Source: Bacteriovoracaceae bacterium
GTDB taxonomy: Bacteria; Bdellovibrionota; Bacteriovoracia; Bacteriovoracales; Bacteriovoracaceae
Assembly (NCBI GenBank): GCA_018675575.1
Contig: JABGXW010000051.1
Span: 1-64,000, forward strand
Reading direction: 5' to 3'
Length of the DNA: 64,000 nt
Shown here one piece after another: positions 61,229 through 64,000 of the stretch (the stretch's first letter is position 1; every line of letters starts with the position of its first letter). The notes under the pieces were generated by a model, which saw only the letters and a list, made by a program, of their open reading frames with translations, had not been told where the DNA came from and did no database searches. The translations under genes and the position numbers were made by a program.

Positions 61229-62614
61229 TTAATCAAATATAAATTTAATATTTCTATAATTTGGAGTTTGGGGGGGAGGACAAGTTCCTAACATCTGACA
61301 CGAAGGTATTGGTGGAGGGGTGAATATAGGTGAAGGTCCTGGGTCCCCTGAGCCAATTGTTGATGGAGGAAGCTCACAATTCTCTGTATTTTCGCATGCA
61401 GCAAATGGGAGGGGTGGCAATTCTGGTAGTAGAAGTTTCTTAGAATCCTCTCCCTCACTAGCAGCAGTTCTATTAGATGCATTTTCATTTGAAATAGCAA
61501 CAAAAACTCCATCATCAGTTAATTCGTAAGAATCATTTGTATAATTACCAGTCTCTGGATCAAAACTACCGAAGCTTGGTGGTGGAATAAATGTTTCTGT
61601 TTGCGCATCATACGCAGATCCTTTTGGGGGAGGGATGTATAAGCCAGTTCTGGTGTCAACATATCCACCAGCAGGAGGAGTGACTTCACCTGTAATGTAA
61701 TTAATATTTCCAGCTGCATCTGCTAAAGTTTTAACTTCTTTTTTCATTATTCTTACTTTCTTAAGAACTTTTTTAGCTTCTATTTGACCAACAGAACTTT
61801 CCATTGATTGGTCGAGGGCATCTGAATTATTTGAAAATTCCTGTGCATCAACACCTGGTGGAATTCTTGACCTAAACTTATTCCTTTTTTTAGGTTTTCT
61901 ATTTCTTGATTGATCTCGTTTTTTTATATTATCACCTTCATTTTTCTCTAAAACTTTTAACTGTGCCGGATTAATTCTTACCGGACTTGTGACTCTTAGT
62001 TGCTTAGGATTAGCACCAGAGTATTGACCACGTTTAACCATAACAGCTTGATCACTAGAAATAATTGATTCCAAATATTTTTGATTGTTTCGTACTTTTT
62101 TAAGGGCATCATTAATTTGGGCCATAGCAACTACACCCTCAAAGGTAACAAGTGAAGTAATTTGGTTGGTAGGATTATAATTAACCTGAAAATGTGTACC
62201 ACGAACACCCATGGCAGCAGATTTTGTTTTAATAAAGAGTTTTGATTTCTTCTTGTTTTGGATACCCATATAGTCTTTATTTACTCTCGAACGTAGTTGC
62301 CCTTTCATTAATGTAAGGATTCCTGCTTTATTCTTCGGGAAGGCGGTAATTTTCATTTTCGATTCAGGTCCTAGATTCATCTGAGACTTATCTATAAATA
62401 ATAATTTGACGAACGATTTTGATTTAGACTCTAACACTGTTCCTTCTTTAAGCCATAATCCCTTTGTGACAGGATAAGTGTTCCCATTGGCCTCAGTAGC
62501 AGATACTGTTCCGTAAACAATAATTACTTTAGCTACTTTGTCGTCTTTGCTAGCGAATGAGGCCATAAAGAATAGCGGTGTAATAGTTAATAATAAGATT
62601 AAGCGTTTTGTCAT
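61229..62614 (-). CDS. exported FecR-domain protein with Pro-rich C-terminus
   Basis: The 461-residue exported protein has a signal peptide ending ASFASK. Residues 30-190 form a FecR domain (KVIIVYGTVSATEANGN, KLLFIDKSQMNLGPESKMKI, AAMGVRGTHFQVNY), similar to the FecR protein at 27536-28651. Residues 230-265 are basic and 300-460 are a low-complexity Pro/Gly/Asp region with units like TGLYIPPPKGSAYD and ETFIPPPSFGSFD. The ATG has AGGGTTTTATT upstream. It is the first of a cluster with the TPR-barrel and CHASE2-cyclase genes. A sensing or anchor role in the envelope is likely. Confidence 0.82.
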   Translation of the reverse strand: MTKRLILLLTITPLFFMASFASKDDKVAKVIIVYGTVSATEANGNTYPVTKGLWLKEGTVLESKSKSFVKLLFIDKSQMNLGPESKMKITAFPKNKAGILTLMKGQLRSRVNKDYMGIQNKKKSKLFIKTKSAAMGVRGTHFQVNYNPTNQITSLVTFEGVVAMAQINDALKKVRNNQKYLESIISSDQAVMVKRGQYSGANPKQLRVTSPVRINPAQLKVLEKNEGDNIKKRDQSRNRKPKKRNKFRSRIPPGVDAQEFSNNSDALDQSMESSVGQIEAKKVLKKVRIMKKEVKTLADAAGNINYITGEVTPPAGGYVDTRTGLYIPPPKGSAYDAQTETFIPPPSFGSFDPETGNYTNDSYELTDDGVFVAISNENASNRTAASEGEDSKKLLLPELPPLPFAACENTENCELPPSTIGSGDPGPSPIFTPPPIPSCQMLGTCPPPQTPNYRNIKFIFD

Positions 62615-62814
62615 AATAAAACCCTATGGTTCAAAACATTATTACAGCGGACTTATCGACTATTATAAAAGGTTTCTTAATCTAAAAAATAAAAACCAAT
62701 ATAAGAGCTTAATTATCTGAAATGACATAACTTCGAAAAAATGACATTTTTGAGTCGTGTCCAAAATGAGGCATTTGGAGCTGATTTTTTAGCTAAATGG
62801 TCGAAATTGTGACA

Positions 62815-63165
62815 TTAGATTATTTTGAGCAAATCTTCAGGGGGTCGACCAATTTTGGCCCCTTTATTAGTCACAAGAATAGGTCTTTCTATTAAGGAAG
62901 GATTTTCCAAGATGGCCCTAACCCAATCAGATTGATTCATGGAAGCCGGATCAGTAATAACTTCCTTATAAATGGCCTCTTTTTTACGAACAACGTCGAT
63001 AGGCTTTTGATCAAGTAATCTAAAGATATTTACAAGCTCCTTACTAGTAAATCCTTCATTTAGATATTCTTTAATTTCAAATATGACGTTGTTTTCTTTT
63101 AGTAACGCAAGTCCCTGTCTACTTTTGGAGCATCTAGGATTGTGATAATAGATATTTATAGGCAT
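62815..63165 (-). CDS. ArsC/YfgD-like thioredoxin-fold protein
   Basis: The 116-residue protein has the arsenate-reductase start YYHNPRCSKSRQGLALL with Cys11 in C-S-K-S-R, then VIFEIKEYLNEG, and the closing ERPILVTNKGAKIGRPPED. The family includes true arsenate reductases and the YfgD or Spx-like proteins, and the catalytic Arg cannot be fixed by eye, so arsenate reduction is not certain. It stands alone with no arsenic-resistance genes near. The first two-thirds match the family well. Confidence 0.85.
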   Translation of the reverse strand: MPINIYYHNPRCSKSRQGLALLKENNVIFEIKEYLNEGFTSKELVNIFRLLDQKPIDVVRKKEAIYKEVITDPASMNQSDWVRAILENPSLIERPILVTNKGAKIGRPPEDLLKII

Positions 63166-63244
63166 GATTGATCCTTAAATAATAAAATGGTAATAATTTT
63201 AAACTATCATATCTCGATCTGACCTAGAAGACAAAAGGATATCA

Positions 63245-64000
63245 ATGTCTGAATTAGCAAAAGTAAAAGAACAATTTCATTTTCATGTAAAAAAAATCCA
63301 AGATGTTATTTCCCAAGAACTAAAAAAATTAGATCCAAGTATAATAATGATAGAGGACCTTTGGACACGTGAAGATGTTGAAGGAAACCATGGTGGAGGT
63401 GGAATAACACGAGTTTTTACTGGCGATTTAATTGAGAGCGCTGGAGTTAATACCTCCCTTGTGTATGGAAAAGTTGATCCTAAATTCGCAAACAAAGTAG
63501 GTGGGAATCAAGACTCCATGTGGGCCGCAGGAGTCTCACTTATTATTCATCCAACTAATCCAAAAATACCTACCTCCCATGCAAACTTCAGAATGATAGA
63601 AATGGGAGAAAAGGTCTGGTTCGGCGGTGGCGCAGATTTAACACCCTTTTATCCTCATACTGAGGACTTCAAAGAATTTCATCAAGTCTGGAAAGATGCT
63701 TTAGCGAATGAAGATCTTTATAAAGAAATGAAAGAAACATGTGATACGTACTTTACAAACGTACACCGAGCCAATGAGATGAGAGGAGTGGGAGGAATAT
63801 TTTATGATCACTTCAACACGGGGGATTTCAAAAAAGATTTAACTTTTGTTAAGAACTTATCAGAACAATTTGTTCCTTCTTATTTCCCTTTGGCCAAAAG
63901 AAGATTAAATGAGCCTTACGATGAACAAGATGTAGATTTTCAATTACATCGTCGTGGTAGATACGTGGAATTTAATTTACTCCATGATCGTGGGACAAAG
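63245..64000 (+). CDS. hemF: coproporphyrinogen III oxidase (oxygen-dependent), partial
   Basis: HemF converts coproporphyrinogen III to protoporphyrinogen IX with oxygen in haem synthesis. The first 252 codons are in the window. Motifs match the family: WTREDVEGNHGGGGITRVF, SLIIHPTNPKIPTSHANFRM, WFGGGADLTPFYPHTEDF, GVGGIFYDHF and HRRGRYVEFNLLHDRGTK. It runs off the right edge, so the last part is missing. The ATG at 63245 follows AAAGGATATCA. Oxygen use means an aerobic host. The c-type haem proteins elsewhere in the window need this pathway. Confidence 0.96.
   Translation, partial: MSELAKVKEQFHFHVKKIQDVISQELKKLDPSIIMIEDLWTREDVEGNHGGGGITRVFTGDLIESAGVNTSLVYGKVDPKFANKVGGNQDSMWAAGVSLIIHPTNPKIPTSHANFRMIEMGEKVWFGGGADLTPFYPHTEDFKEFHQVWKDALANEDLYKEMKETCDTYFTNVHRANEMRGVGGIFYDHFNTGDFKKDLTFVKNLSEQFVPSYFPLAKRRLNEPYDEQDVDFQLHRRGRYVEFNLLHDRGTK

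Overview
AT-rich chromosomal DNA from a Gram-negative bacterium. Many products carry lipoprotein boxes or signal peptides or look like outer-membrane beta-barrels. The best guess is a Bdellovibrio-like organism of the Bacteriovorax group. The reasons are the base composition, the FecR, CHASE2 and TPR-barrel envelope genes, the high share of lineage-specific secreted proteins, and a complete ceramide-synthesis gene set; sphingolipids are known from Bacteriovorax stolpii. No rRNA, tRNA, CRISPR array or insertion sequence was seen. Assignment below family level is not supported by the sequence alone.

Layout. 1-3.8 kb is an accessory patch: a toxin-antitoxin-like pair with its own palindromic operator, a GNAT acetyltransferase in the same operon, a 22-bp perfect hairpin, an excisionase-like HTH protein and a tyrosine recombinase. 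mutM follows. 4.7-6.3 kb holds a pectinacetylesterase/Notum-like secreted hydrolase and a small helical protein. 7.0-12.7 kb is an operon of three exported proteins: a DUF1588/DUF1585-like cytochrome, a triheme lipoprotein with a LamG domain, and a Tat-exported DUF1501-like protein. 12.8-16.7 kb: YcgN, a cold-shock protein, an FG-GAP protein and a possible HEPN protein. 16.9-26.9 kb is a run of envelope proteins of unknown role plus an amidohydrolase lipoprotein. 27-32.5 kb: a response regulator, a FecR protein, DUF501, gltX, a pentapeptide protein and an exported unknown.

32.9-40.5 kb is a probable operon made of a large exported protein with a second internal signal peptide, an acyltransferase-like membrane protein, and two polyamine enzymes: AdoMet decarboxylase and an aminopropyltransferase. 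Each enzyme is fused to a related multi-pass membrane domain, and three of these genes start with TTG. 40.6-45.7 kb is xdhABC followed by coaD. 46.3 kb encodes a Spo0M/arrestin-like protein. 47.2-50.6 kb is spt-bcerS-cerR, the bacterial ceramide pathway. Then come a PilZ protein, pepN, a class II aldolase, umuDC with an unusual promoter-embedded direct repeat, a FecR/TPR-barrel/CHASE2-cyclase signalling cluster, an ArsC-like protein and the start of hemF.

Possible leaderless transcription recurs. At four genes a sigma70-like promoter places the -10 box only 6-7 bases before the start codon, and no Shine-Dalgarno sequence is present. No product function was confirmed by a database search; family calls rest on motifs read by eye.
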